From the NCBI RefSeq assembly GCF_007786445.1, contig NZ_VNJI01000011.1, positions 1 through 64,000 on the forward strand: 64,000 nucleotides of DNA, written 5' to 3'. This stretch comes from Paenibacillus cremeus. Lineage in GTDB: Bacteria > Bacillota > Bacilli > Paenibacillales > NBRC-103111. The notes under the pieces are model-generated. The model was given only the letters and a program-made list of their open reading frames with translations. It searched no databases and had not been told where the DNA came from. The position numbers and the translations under genes are program-made. How positions within the stretch are numbered: position 1 is the stretch's first letter; each line of letters opens with the position of its first letter. Shown here in pieces: positions 33,073 to 41,467 of the stretch.

Positions 33073-34578
33073 TTAATAATTTTTATCGTCATAAACAGTT
33101 GTCCAACCAACTTCTTTGAATGTATTGTTATTAAAATTAGGTTTTAGAACAAGAACTCGTTGACCAGTTTTATTATCCATCCCTCGCCTGTTCTTTGACG
33201 TGAATAATAAAATCCACTGCTCTCCTTTATCAAGAGTAAATTCCTCTTCCTTATATCCTCCCATAAATGGATCAGGAACATATCTGGTTACTTTCAATTC
33301 GTGCTTCCCACCAGTTAATTCATCATCCCATACAGTACGAGACATAAACATTACAGAAGCCTCATTTTTTATTTTTTTACTTTCACCAAGAGCATGTTCA
33401 TTTAAAAATCTACGGTTTAACGCAGAGTCGGATAATTGAACGTTGACCCACATTGCAAGGTTCAACCCTCCTCCGTTTGTTCTAGCCAATTTATAAAGTT
33501 CTTTGAAATCATCGGTCATAACTTCCCATCTTGCCTTATCGCTCATACCCTCGCTAGGCTTTCCGGTATCTACCAGAACTCTTCTGATTCCCCTAGCTGC
33601 ATAATGCTTAATCAATTTCTTAACATCATCAATGATGTAATTTTCCATAAAAACGAATGTGACAATTTTTTCATCACCTTCGCATAACTCTTTTACCCAA
33701 TCCGCTGCTTTTTTCAGTTTTTCATGTTCTTCATCCGTAAAATTACCCTCATTTAACCTTTGTCTTTGTATGGAAGACTTCGTTCCAACTCCCATCGCTG
33801 TTACATAGAGAAGCTTTTTAAACTCACTCAATGACTGCTCATTACAGATTACCAATAGTTTTTCTTTATGTTCGATACAAGACATAACAACCTTGTTAAA
33901 AACTATGCTCGTTTTCCCAGACCCCCCGAAGCCACCAAATATGTATACATTTCCATAGTCCCAACCTGTACAAATTCGCGTCATTTTCTCGCTTTGATAA
34001 AATGGAAGTCCTACAGCAGGATTTTGATCCCACTCCTCTACTGCATCCTCTAGCCCTTCTAGAAGATAATGTTCATCATATTTGTTATCACCATCCAAAG
34101 CTAATTGATTTAGCTTGTCATTCCAATATGTATGCAATTGCTCTTTAGTCATCTTTTTATAATTATATTTTCCATCTGACTCCAAAACTTTTTCACCAAA
34201 TAAATCAACTAAACTTTTAATCAAATTGTATTTTTTAATTTCATTATAGTGTGCATCTAAGTTATCCTCCTTCCCCTTTACTTCTTTCATCAACTCCTGA
34301 ATTGTTTCAGTCCCACCGTATTTTTCGTGATATTTATCCAATTTCATTTCTTGAATAATTTTAGCAACACTAATATCATCAAAAATAACAATTCCCTTAT
34401 TTGCTAACTCTCTTCCTAGTCCATAAAAATAGCCATAAACTTCATTTAAGAATGTTTTTGAGTTAATTTTCTCTTGAGAATAAAAATTATATAAATCTGG
34501 ATTATTCCAAAATAAAGCGGCAAGGTATCCTTCTGATACAACAACTTCTTTTTGTAATCTCTCTTTAATTGTTGTCAT
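33073..34578 (-). CDS. Replicative DNA helicase (DnaB type)
   Basis: 501 aa hexameric helicase. N-terminal helical domain up to about residue 170; RecA core with Walker A GGFGGSGKT near 215, a following LLVICNEQS strand, Walker B-like RRVLVDTGKPS and C-terminal WVNVQLSDSALNRR, LSKSKKI-like loop 'ALGESKKIKNEASVMFMSR'. It lies directly downstream of a DnaD/loader-like gene and before the primase. Confidence 0.88.
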   Translation of the reverse strand: MTTIKERLQKEVVVSEGYLAALFWNNPDLYNFYSQEKINSKTFLNEVYGYFYGLGRELANKGIVIFDDISVAKIIQEMKLDKYHEKYGGTETIQELMKEVKGKEDNLDAHYNEIKKYNLIKSLVDLFGEKVLESDGKYNYKKMTKEQLHTYWNDKLNQLALDGDNKYDEHYLLEGLEDAVEEWDQNPAVGLPFYQSEKMTRICTGWDYGNVYIFGGFGGSGKTSIVFNKVVMSCIEHKEKLLVICNEQSLSEFKKLLYVTAMGVGTKSSIQRQRLNEGNFTDEEHEKLKKAADWVKELCEGDEKIVTFVFMENYIIDDVKKLIKHYAARGIRRVLVDTGKPSEGMSDKARWEVMTDDFKELYKLARTNGGGLNLAMWVNVQLSDSALNRRFLNEHALGESKKIKNEASVMFMSRTVWDDELTGGKHELKVTRYVPDPFMGGYKEEEFTLDKGEQWILLFTSKNRRGMDNKTGQRVLVLKPNFNNNTFKEVGWTTVYDDKNY

Positions 34579-34588
34579 TTAAGCCTCC

Positions 34589-35155
34589 TTAAATAAAACT
34601 TGATATGTCATTATTTACTTCTTTCTTTTTGAATTCGACTTTTGTCTCAATCTTTTCTTGTGATTTATTTTTTTGAATTTCAGCCAACTCTTTTCTTCTC
34701 TTCTCATTGATGGCGTGATTCTTCGCATCTGCAAGATTATTTCTAACTATAGCTAATCCGTATTTTAATTCTGCTTGGAGATTCTTAAATCGAACAGTTT
34801 TTCTTGCTAGTCGAATCTTATCTTTGCAAAACTCAAGAGTGTATTCAATCCCTTCGTAAGGAATGCCATTTTTATAAGACTTCCCTAACTTTCCAAAGAG
34901 TTTAGAATCGTTTCTGATATCTTCGATATAAGGCCAGATTTGATGAGGAATCATTTGAATCGATTCTAGTTCATATATTTCCGCAATCTTTTCAGCAAGC
35001 TTATCCTTCTTATCGCGTTCTATTCTCTTGAATTCTTTATCTTTTATGTATTTCGGCAAACATTCTAAGTGTATGTATCCTTTTGGATGCTCCTTAGTCA
35101 TCTTTTCTTTTAAATCTTTTGCTTCACACCATTGGCATTTAACTTGTGCCAACAT
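34589..35155 (-). CDS. Zinc-finger and helical protein upstream of the helicase
   Basis: 188 aa when started at ATG 35155 behind GGGAGGTGAG; the longer frame to 35338 would run over the divergent promoter. Residues 5-30 hold C-x2-C...H-x2-C (KCQWCEAKD, YIHLEC), the rest is helical and charged. The position next to the helicase suggests a helicase loader or replication accessory role, but no family match is certain. Confidence 0.62.
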   Translation of the reverse strand: MLAQVKCQWCEAKDLKEKMTKEHPKGYIHLECLPKYIKDKEFKRIERDKKDKLAEKIAEIYELESIQMIPHQIWPYIEDIRNDSKLFGKLGKSYKNGIPYEGIEYTLEFCKDKIRLARKTVRFKNLQAELKYGLAIVRNNLADAKNHAINEKRRKELAEIQKNKSQEKIETKVEFKKKEVNNDISSFI

Positions 35156-35167
35156 CTCACCTCCCAT

Positions 35168-35196
35168 TTGCCACTCAATCAATATTCCATTATAAT
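35168..35196 (+). promoter_or_regulatory. Sigma-A promoter of the rightward small gene
   Basis: TTGCCA - 17 b - TATAAT. The start codon is 33 b downstream of the -10. It is divergent to the helicase operon. Confidence 0.75.
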
Positions 35197-35228
35197 ATAA
35201 GAACATATATTCCCGTAAAGGTGATACC

Positions 35229-35612
35229 ATGACTAACAACCACGCAACTAACGAAGAGATGGAACTAATCAAGAAGCACATTATCCTTCCCTTGATGCTG
35301 GATGTAGTGCAGAAAAACATAGAGGATTTGAGCCTCAATCAGTCTACGCTTAAACCACTTTACATTGCTTCCTGCGAAGCCGTGATGAATCTAATCCATC
35401 AGGATATGGCAGAGAATAGAAAGTTGCTTAAACAAGCTAACATAAAGATATTTGATCGAGATCAATCCAAGTATCCTTTGTTCCACTATCCATACATGGT
35501 GCGAGGATACCATTTCACGTTTCAAATGCGCAGAGAGTTAATCAAGAGTGAGATGAGCACGATGCTCCCCAAGTATGTCAATCGCGTTATCCAAATTATG
35601 AATGGGCAATGA
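35229..35612 (+). CDS. Rightward hypothetical protein (127 aa)
   Basis: One of two rightward genes. ATG follows AAAGGTGATACC. Helical, with YPLFHYPYMVRGYHFTFQMRRELI in the centre (two short pieces here). Its own strong sigma-A promoter and opposite orientation suggest expression independent of the lytic operons, for example from the prophage. Not recognised; no DNA-binding motif is clear. Confidence 0.7.
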   Translation: MTNNHATNEEMELIKKHIILPLMLDVVQKNIEDLSLNQSTLKPLYIASCEAVMNLIHQDMAENRKLLKQANIKIFDRDQSKYPLFHYPYMVRGYHFTFQMRRELIKSEMSTMLPKYVNRVIQIMNGQ

Positions 35613-35622
35613 AACCGAGATT

Positions 35623-35817
35623 TTAATGCAACTCAATCTTCTTAAATCTTGGTTTTGCACCATGTTCAGTCTCAACAAATCCGAAGAACATATCCTTTGG
35701 ACGTAGCCAAATGTTGCCACTTTCATTCTGATACACAACATATTCTTCTAGTGTTTCCGTATGTACGCCTTCACCAATGTATGTATAGATTCCACCTTTG
35801 TAATGCTGAAACTTCAT
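35623..35817 (-). CDS. DUF1653 family protein
   Basis: 64 aa. The family pattern G-x-Y-x-HYKGG, HTETLEEYVVYQ, WLRPKDMFFG and PRFKKI is clear. DUF1653 proteins are small beta-barrel-like proteins of unknown function, frequent in phages and bacteria. Starts behind AGGAGGATAAAAT. Confidence 0.85.
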   Translation of the reverse strand: MKFQHYKGGIYTYIGEGVHTETLEEYVVYQNESGNIWLRPKDMFFGFVETEHGAKPRFKKIELH

Positions 35818-35833
35818 ATTTTATCCTCCTATG

Positions 35834-35891
35834 TATAGATGATATAATCACTACCAAGATTTAACTCGGTAATGTGATTATATCATCTATA
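35834..35891. promoter_or_regulatory. 18-bp perfect inverted repeat
   Basis: Arms TATAGATGATATAATCAC and its exact complement, separated by 22 b that contain a further 4-bp TACC/GGTA pairing. It sits between the Gp157 gene and the DUF1653 gene. It may be a terminator with a weak T-run or an operator. Confidence 0.6.
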
Positions 35892-35925
35892 GTTTATTTT
35901 AAACAATACTTTTTCGTAATTTATT

Positions 35926-36438
35926 TTAACTAATTCTTAGATGCATTTTATCGGTAATGAGCTGCACACCCTCAATTTCTTTACCTGCTTTCAAATCCTC
36001 TAGGATGCTCTTATTATCGATTTTGTCAGGTTGAGGGATACGATAAGCCTCTGGGATTTTTGTCTCATCTACAACGCCAACAGATGGGTTGTTCTTTTGT
36101 AGTCTTGCAGTAAACTTACCAGCCTTAATCTTATCAATGCCATTTACCTCAAGAACACTTTGCGTATATGATTTCAGGCCATCAAACTTATTCTCCAGAT
36201 ACTTGCGCTTTTGAGCCAAACGTTTCTCTTCTTCTTTATACGCCTTAATATCCCCTTCGATATTCTTCATAAACTTGGCGATATTCTCAACCTTATTCTC
36301 CAATGCATCTTGAATGCCATCAAGAGTATCGATGAACATCTGCAAATCGTCTTCGGTCAAATCCTCTTGATCCAATGCAGCTTCAACAAATTCATTAAAT
36401 GCTCTGTACTGGTCAGCCAATGCGTAAAGTTGTGTCAT
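35926..36438 (-). CDS. Siphovirus Gp157-like protein
   Basis: Start ATG 36438 behind GGGAGAGTGTATACAT gives 170 aa. Long helical first half (about residues 5-110), then IPEAYRIPQPDKIDNKSIL, the hallmark C-terminal motif of Gp157 family proteins. In streptococcal phages such a protein is linked to phage resistance; biochemical role unknown. Often next to SSB/recombination genes. Confidence 0.85.
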   Translation of the reverse strand: MTQLYALADQYRAFNEFVEAALDQEDLTEDDLQMFIDTLDGIQDALENKVENIAKFMKNIEGDIKAYKEEEKRLAQKRKYLENKFDGLKSYTQSVLEVNGIDKIKAGKFTARLQKNNPSVGVVDETKIPEAYRIPQPDKIDNKSILEDLKAGKEIEGVQLITDKMHLRIS

Positions 36439-36560
36439 ATGTATACACTCTCCCATTATTTATTTAATATTATTTATGTATTTTGCATTTAATTTATGTC
36501 GTTAAAATTACAATTTCATCGTAATTTACGTATTAAAAATTCCTTATAATCATTGATTTT

Positions 36561-37397
36561 TTAAACAGCCTCGTGGTGCAATTTTTTTAATCTCTCAACG
36601 GTTTTTTCACAATATCCTCGATCCTGTTCAATACATATCCATTTTCTATTGTTTATCTCTGCTGCAACAGCCGTAGTTCCACTACCGCTTGTATTGTCAA
36701 GAACAACATCTCCTTCACTTGTATAGGTTTTAACCAGCCACTCAAATAATTCAACAGGTTTTTGAGTTGGATGTAATTTGCCACTAGAGTTATGAACACA
36801 TTTTATGTATAACATTTCATTTTCAAGTTCTAATGCATCTAATGCATAAGCGTCTTCATAATCAATTACATCATCTGGCATAAGCCAATCACTTTGACGA
36901 TCTATGTATTCTTCTCTCTGCTTACCGTAATTTGTTGTCTTAGAGTTTGTCTTATTCCCTGATTTAACTTGAAATGTTCTTGGAATCTGCTGCGGATTAT
37001 AAGTTGGAGGATTTTTATAAAATACAACAATATCCTCAAATGCACCCATCGGCATTTTCCTAGCATTGAGATTTCCTGTTTTTAAATTTTTGCGCCACAC
37101 CATACAATATTTGAATAGTTTTTGGTTACTCATTATAAGCATACTTGTAAATGGTTGTTTACCAGTTAAAACGATTGCTCCGTTATCAGCAATGATTCTC
37201 TCGTACTGTTCCCAAAGTTTGTTAAAAGGAATGACTTCATCCCATTTATTTTGAGTTGTACCGTATGGAAGGTCAGCCAAGATTAGATTAATCGATTTTT
37301 CTGGTAATTTAGACATTTCTTCAATAGTTTCACCATTTAAGAGCATACCAAATTTATTGTAATAGAAACTTTGTTTTGCCAGTTCTCCTAATTTGAT
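36561..37397 (-). CDS. DNA methyltransferase (beta-type N6A/N4C)
   Basis: Transfers methyl from S-adenosylmethionine to DNA. Motif IV ADLPYGTTQNKWD near residue 42, target domain in the middle, then HPTQKPVELFEWL (motif X) and LDNTSGSGTTAVAA (motif I). Motif order IV-TRD-X-I is the beta class. D-L-P-Y replaces D-P-P-Y, as in many phage enzymes. SD GAGGTGA is followed 5 b later by ATC 37397; GTG 37406 lies within the ribosome site itself, so AUC is the more likely start. Confidence 0.88.
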   Translation of the reverse strand: MKLGELAKQSFYYNKFGMLLNGETIEEMSKLPEKSINLILADLPYGTTQNKWDEVIPFNKLWEQYERIIADNGAIVLTGKQPFTSMLIMSNQKLFKYCMVWRKNLKTGNLNARKMPMGAFEDIVVFYKNPPTYNPQQIPRTFQVKSGNKTNSKTTNYGKQREEYIDRQSDWLMPDDVIDYEDAYALDALELENEMLYIKCVHNSSGKLHPTQKPVELFEWLVKTYTSEGDVVLDNTSGSGTTAVAAEINNRKWICIEQDRGYCEKTVERLKKLHHEAV

Positions 37398-37488
37398 AAA
37401 TATCACCTCAAAGTTATTGTTTAATTAAGATAAAATCATGTTTTCGTGGGCTTTTCTGTTTTGAAAAACCCTTATAAATGCTGAATTT

Positions 37489-37914
37489 TTAACACATGTC
37501 TACCACGGTCAAAACTTTCCTCAAGTTGTCTTTAAACTCATCTAGTGTGTAATAAAAAGCAGTATAATCATTTCCATGGTTCTCAAAATGACACACAACC
37601 CACTTGGGCAAATTTTCAAATTTGTGTTTATGTGCATGGCTCAACCAAGACATCCATGTATTATCATCGGCATTTCCTGAGTGCAACTGCTCATATAGTT
37701 CAACCTGTGTTTCATCTTCAAAATAAACTAATTTAATTTGCTTGTTGTAAGCAGGGAAGTAATCAGAGATGTCAATTTGATTGATAAGATTAAGTGTCTC
37801 GTGAACTAATGCATCTTCTTCTCTTTCGAATTCTCTTCCATCTGCTGTGACAAAAATTTCTTTCTCTTGCATCTGCTCAACTTTTACAGGAACTTGCTTC
37901 ATGATCTTTTCCAT
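37489..37914 (-). CDS. Hypothetical protein (141 aa)
   Basis: Basic start, then an acidic aromatic-rich domain (HKFENLPKWVVCHFENHGND). Starts behind GGAGGAGAATATAGA. Function unknown. An 83-b gap downstream holds only an interrupted GAAAAACCCTTATA sequence. Confidence 0.58.
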   Translation of the reverse strand: MEKIMKQVPVKVEQMQEKEIFVTADGREFEREEDALVHETLNLINQIDISDYFPAYNKQIKLVYFEDETQVELYEQLHSGNADDNTWMSWLSHAHKHKFENLPKWVVCHFENHGNDYTAFYYTLDEFKDNLRKVLTVVDMC

Positions 37915-37931
37915 TCTATATTCTCCTCCTC

Positions 37932-38129
37932 TTAATCAGCCACAGCATAAGCATGTTCGCACTCAGCCGTTTCAACTCTATCCTTACACTTGCAACCATT
38001 ACCTTTCTCGCAGTCCCAATACACTCTCCTGTTCCCACAGTCGCAGCGACTATCTACCCCATCCCAACCTCTACAATCTTCACATTTATCATCACCAGCA
38101 AAATCAAACCAAACTTCATTGTTATCCAT
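37932..38129 (-). CDS. Cysteine-rich zinc protein (65 aa)
   Basis: Nine cysteines in C-x2-C and C-x-C knuckles (KCEDCRG, RCDCGN, CEKGNGCKCK) and one His-containing end (CEHAYAV), enough for two zinc sites. Function unknown. Confidence 0.65.
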   Translation of the reverse strand: MDNNEVWFDFAGDDKCEDCRGWDGVDSRCDCGNRRVYWDCEKGNGCKCKDRVETAECEHAYAVAD

Positions 38130-38215
38130 TGGTTATACATTCTCCTTTGCATATGTATATAAATGTTCGCTTATGTAAATAATTTTAATGCATCGAAGAA
38201 CTTGCTTCCCTTCCG

Positions 38216-38244
38216 AAGAGTCTGCCATTGGGTGGACTCTTTTT
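38216..38244 (+). terminator. Hairpin with T-run
   Basis: AAGAGTC / GACTCTT arms with a 12-base loop, then TTTT on the plus strand. The 137-b gap here has no convincing gene; a 20-codon frame exists without a ribosome site. Confidence 0.4.
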
Positions 38245-38265
38245 CATGAGGAAATGCTGCTTTTA

Positions 38266-38451
38266 TCAACTTTCAAGTTCATTAAGAAGATATCTAAACT
38301 CGGCTAATTTTGTACAATAAAATTCATATTTCTGTTGCGCTAACTCATATTTATGCTTATGTTCTATTCGTTCTTGATCAAAATTAGCAACACATTTTTC
38401 ATAACTATTAATATATTTTTGTAAATTGGCCTTGGTTGATTCAATGCTCAT
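38266..38451 (-). CDS. Helical protein (61 aa)
   Basis: Fully helical, coiled-coil-like, basic/acidic alternating. Its stop is part of a GAAA-N6-TTTTAT element at 38251-38266. Function unknown. Confidence 0.55.
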   Translation of the reverse strand: MSIESTKANLQKYINSYEKCVANFDQERIEHKHKYELAQQKYEFYCTKLAEFRYLLNELES

Positions 38452-38477
38452 TTTAGAATCCCTTCCTTATAAATTCT

Positions 38478-38672
38478 TTATTGCGAATAAAAATTACTGA
38501 ACTTGTCTTCGATTGATTTAAGCTTATTCATAACAATTCGCAAGTCCTCTTCGATTTCTTCTTTAAACCTCTCAATACTACCGTCATAAAAGTATAAATC
38601 GGCAGATAAATCAGTTGCTTTACATTTGAGTCTATGGTACTCATGCAAATATTCAATGGCCTGATTTTTCAT
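38478..38672 (-). CDS. Helical protein (64 aa)
   Basis: Two helices with an aromatic turn (DLYFYDGS). ATG after AAAGGGTGAAAT. Function unknown. Confidence 0.55.
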   Translation of the reverse strand: MKNQAIEYLHEYHRLKCKATDLSADLYFYDGSIERFKEEIEEDLRIVMNKLKSIEDKFSNFYSQ

Positions 38673-38695
38673 ATTTCACCCTTTGAAATCCAAGT

Positions 38696-38947
38696 TTATT
38701 GTAAATCACTTTTGTTACAATACTCATGACAACTTTCTGCCTCTGTTAAGAAGTCGCCTATTGGTTTATTAAATTCCCCACAATAAATCATGTATATTTT
38801 TTCTTTGACATCACTACTTCTAACCTCGCACCATCCATCTGTATGAATACATCTAGTGCATGATTTTTCATTGTCCCAATTAGGGAATAACTCTTTAACT
38901 TTCGAAACCAATTCCTCCCAATCTTTTCCCACCTCGGCGCACTCCAT
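38696..38947 (-). CDS. Cysteine-rich protein (83 aa)
   Basis: Seven cysteines in three groups (SCTRCIH, WCEVR, CHEYCN) point to zinc binding. No enzyme motif. Function unknown. Confidence 0.6.
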   Translation of the reverse strand: MECAEVGKDWEELVSKVKELFPNWDNEKSCTRCIHTDGWCEVRSSDVKEKIYMIYCGEFNKPIGDFLTEAESCHEYCNKSDLQ

Positions 38948-38960
38948 TCGAAATACAGAT

Positions 38961-39155
38961 TTATTTGCTTAAATACTCAGTATATCTATTTGAATTTGCA
39001 GCAAAATCATACAATACATCGACAAACTTGTCTGCGTTTTGATTGCCGCTATCGTAAGCAGCGTTCACAATTCTCCATAGATCAATCGCATCTTCTAAAG
39101 ACATTGTAAGTGTGAATTCTGGCTTAACTGGCTTCGTTGTTTCATTTAACTCCAT
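38961..39155 (-). CDS. Hypothetical protein (64 aa)
   Basis: Thr/Pro-rich start, then two helices. ATG after TGGGAGAATGATGC. Function unknown. Confidence 0.55.
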   Translation of the reverse strand: MELNETTKPVKPEFTLTMSLEDAIDLWRIVNAAYDSGNQNADKFVDVLYDFAANSNRYTEYLSK

Positions 39156-39195
39156 GCATCATTCTCCCATTGAAATAAGATTTTTATTTGCCTTT

Positions 39196-39354
39196 TCATT
39201 CTGGTTGCATAGAAATAAAGTAATTATCTAAATCATCAATATGTTCCATTTCCTCTAAGTTACCATTGTCTTTTGCAGAATAATAACCTCGCTCCAATAA
39301 TTTACGAAGTAGATGATAATCCTTTTCGGTAATTTCAATTTGTAATGTTTTCAT
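39196..39354 (-). CDS. Hypothetical protein (52 aa)
   Basis: ATG 39354 follows GGGAGGTTAAAA. Short beta strand then a helix and an acidic end. Function unknown. Confidence 0.6.
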   Translation of the reverse strand: MKTLQIEITEKDYHLLRKLLERGYYSAKDNGNLEEMEHIDDLDNYFISMQPE

Positions 39355-39386
39355 TTTTAACCTCCCTATGAAAGAAGAATTTTAAT

Positions 39387-39581
39387 TTATTTTCTTTCGA
39401 TAACATTTGCGGCATATGTTTTAGGGTAAGCCCCAATTTTACCTAGAGCTTTTAAAATAATGTCCTTTTCAGTGGAATTTTCTTCAATTTCAACCTCTAC
39501 AACTTTAGATGCTTTCATGAATGGATTTGGTACATAAACACCAAAGTAAAAATAAACATCATACGTTTTTATTTTCATCAT
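39387..39581 (-). CDS. Hypothetical protein (64 aa)
   Basis: Beta-strand start (KTYDVYFYFGVYV) and a 'KALGKIGAYPKTY' end. The start overlaps the previous gene by 23 b. Function unknown. Confidence 0.55.
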   Translation of the reverse strand: MMKIKTYDVYFYFGVYVPNPFMKASKVVEVEIEENSTEKDIILKALGKIGAYPKTYAANVIERK

Positions 39582-39765
39582 CCTCCAAATACTTCTCCAA
39601 TGCCCACTGAAGATGCTGCGACTTAGTTTGGTACTCCACTCTACTCATACGAATGTCATGGAGCACCTTCTTTATGTCCTTACCCTGTCTCATTATTTCA
39701 TTAACCATATCATCAATCTCATTTTTGTTTATGTATTCAATTACTTTGTTTATGTTTATCAACAC
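39559..39765 (-). CDS. Hypothetical helical protein (68 aa)
   Basis: Charged helical protein. GTG 39765 has no clear ribosome site and overlaps the upstream zinc-protein gene; ATG 39708 (MVNEIMRQ) is an alternative start. Function unknown. Confidence 0.5.
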   Translation of the reverse strand: MLININKVIEYINKNEIDDMVNEIMRQGKDIKKVLHDIRMSRVEYQTKSQHLQWALEKYLEDDENKNV

Positions 39766-39910
39766 CAGTTCTCAACTTGAAGTGTTCTTCACCTTTGACT
39801 TCCTGTTCAGTGGATCGTCTACATCTTAAGCAGCGGTTCAAATGTTCGCTTGCATATAGTTCAACTTCGTGGCCTTCAAATGCACAGTGGATACAGGTCT
39901 CTTTAGTTAT
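39737..39910 (-). CDS. Small zinc-finger protein with AUA start (57 aa)
   Basis: The frame contains C-x2-C near residue 6 (CIHC) and C-x2-C near residue 27 (RCLRC), a clear zinc ribbon, yet has no ATG/GTG/TTG before the first pair. An in-frame TGA lies three codons upstream of ATA 39910. GAGGGAG lies 10 b before this ATA, which overlaps the end of the upstream gene. An AUA start is the best explanation. Confidence 0.6.
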   Translation of the reverse strand: MTKETCIHCAFEGHEVELYASEHLNRCLRCRRSTEQEVKGEEHFKLRTGVDKHKQSN

Positions 39911-40070
39911 GGCTTCTCAACTCCCTCAATTGCTCAAGTGCCTTCAGTTGATCTTCGAGCGAGTATTTGCCGAGGAGAGTTGCAAGCTCAGATAGAACAT
40001 CATCAAATTTTTCTTCTGGGATTGAATGAATCAGTTCTTTAAAATTCGATAATGACTCTTTCGGTTCCAT
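39903..40070 (-). CDS. Hypothetical helical protein (55 aa)
   Basis: ATG 40070 follows GGGAGTTGATAAC. Helix-rich with Leu zipper-like spacing. Function unknown. Confidence 0.57.
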   Translation of the reverse strand: MEPKESLSNFKELIHSIPEEKFDDVLSELATLLGKYSLEDQLKALEQLRELRSHN

Positions 40071-40102
40071 GTTATCAACTCCCGTTGAAAGCATTGTTTG
40101 AT

Positions 40103-40900
40103 TTAGAACATAATAGCACTTGAAATACTCTCTACAGTCTTCAAAACGTCATTTTTTTCACGTAATACATGAGCATTAAATTTGCTATTTTGAACATTTC
40201 GATATGCGCTCATAATTGTACTGCTTCGACTATATTGATTGATTTCAACATATTCGAACTGATTTACTTTGTTCAAGATATCCTTTAATACACGAACAGA
40301 TACATCATTGTCGCTCGTAAGATTATCGCCATCACTATATTGGAATACATAGATATCTTGATTCTCATAATCAATATAGTTAATGCGTTCATTTGCTTTA
40401 TTTAGGCCAGAGGAGATAATAGTCCCACCTGATTCGCCTTTTACAAAGAATACATCTCTATGTACTTCTTGCGCTTCGGTATGGTGAGAAATAAACCTAT
40501 GGTTAACTTTCTCATACTTTAGTTCAATTAATTTTTCAGTCCACAATGACACGCATTGGCTCAAATACTTTTCAAATGATCCCATAGAACCAGAAGAGTC
40601 AATAATGGAGATAATCGTTGCAGATTTTTTCTTGGTGATTGGAGTAACAATATTCAATTTGTTTTTTAGTGCTGTAAATATAGATTCTACATTTTCATTT
40701 CCGATAATTACATATTCGTCTGCCAGTGAATACTTCAGATCAGTAGTTGTAATAATATTGCTTTGCATACGTTTTAGGATTTCATTTTTCATATCTTCGA
40801 CTTGTCTGTGAAGTTGTGGCTCTTTATCGAAAGCAGCTCTACCAAATGATTTTGCAAAATCCTCTAGAAGTTTCTTGTTATCAATTGTATTAAGTTCCAT
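40103..40900 (-). CDS. YhbH/UPF0229-like von Willebrand A protein
   Basis: 265 aa from ATG 40900 behind AAAGGAGAAATAAC. The vWA MIDAS motif I-D-S-S-G-S-M-G is near residue 100. Further blocks match Bacillus YhbH: FISHHTEAQE, VKGESGGTI, FQYSDGDNLTSDN and EINQYSRSSTIMSAY. Cellular YhbH is about 390 aa, so the N-terminus is shortened. In bacteria YhbH/YeaH is co-expressed with PrkA and SpoVR under starvation or during sporulation. A PrkA-domain gene is at 20478-20888. The phage may act on that system. Confidence 0.85.
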   Translation of the reverse strand: MELNTIDNKKLLEDFAKSFGRAAFDKEPQLHRQVEDMKNEILKRMQSNIITTTDLKYSLADEYVIIGNENVESIFTALKNKLNIVTPITKKKSATIISIIDSSGSMGSFEKYLSQCVSLWTEKLIELKYEKVNHRFISHHTEAQEVHRDVFFVKGESGGTIISSGLNKANERINYIDYENQDIYVFQYSDGDNLTSDNDVSVRVLKDILNKVNQFEYVEINQYSRSSTIMSAYRNVQNSKFNAHVLREKNDVLKTVESISSAIMF

Positions 40901-41028
40901 GTTATTTCTCCTTTTTTTATGTATTAAAGGTTTATTTATCTTCGATTCCGTCAATTTCTATATAATATAACCTTGATAACAAACTTTTGGGGTCTTTACC
41001 TCCTACTTTTCCGGTTAAAATCTACCTT

Positions 41029-41247
41029 TCATTTCCAATAAATGATTGGATTAGCCCAAAAATGAATCATTTGTCTAATTGATTTATTTATCACTTCTTT
41101 TGTTTCTTCAGTTAGATTGTCTTGCTTAAGCAAATTCAAGAAATAATCCATTTCCTCTTTAAAATTATCCCAAGTTTTTAATTTAACTTCTTCCAATTCC
41201 ATAGGTGTAGTAATTAATTGTGATGGCAATGCTATATCTTGTTCCAA
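41029..41247 (-). CDS. Hypothetical protein (72 aa)
   Basis: TTG 41247 lies 5 b after GAGGTGA; a TTG 24 b upstream lacks a site. Helical with a Trp-rich end. The 130 b upstream of 41029 to 40900 hold no gene apart from the vWA gene end. Confidence 0.55.
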   Translation of the reverse strand: MEQDIALPSQLITTPMELEEVKLKTWDNFKEEMDYFLNLLKQDNLTEETKEVINKSIRQMIHFWANPIIYWK

Positions 41248-41280
41248 TAACTTCACCTCGATTCCAATCAAATTTGCCTT

Positions 41281-41448
41281 TCAAAGGTATTTATCAATGA
41301 ACCATTGACATCCAAAAGAGAACATGGCTATGGAAACTATTAAAACTTTTTCAACTCTAAATTGAGTTTGTTCCACTATTCCATAAGAGATTCCAAACAT
41401 TAAGGATGACCAATTCCACTCTGCAAACAAATTTACATTCTTAGTCAT
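41281..41448 (-). CDS. Small membrane protein (55 aa)
   Basis: ATG 41448 behind CGGAGGAAAGA. Hydrophobic segment near residues 34-50. Function unknown. Confidence 0.55.
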   Translation of the reverse strand: MTKNVNLFAEWNWSSLMFGISYGIVEQTQFRVEKVLIVSIAMFSFGCQWFIDKYL

Positions 41449-41467
41449 TCTTTCCTCCGTATTCATT

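Noticed and set aside
34589-35338. A 249-aa reading of the gene upstream of the helicase
   Set aside because: The first 61 codons overlap the divergent promoter and gene start, and have no ribosome site. ATG 35155 behind GGGAGGTGAG is better.
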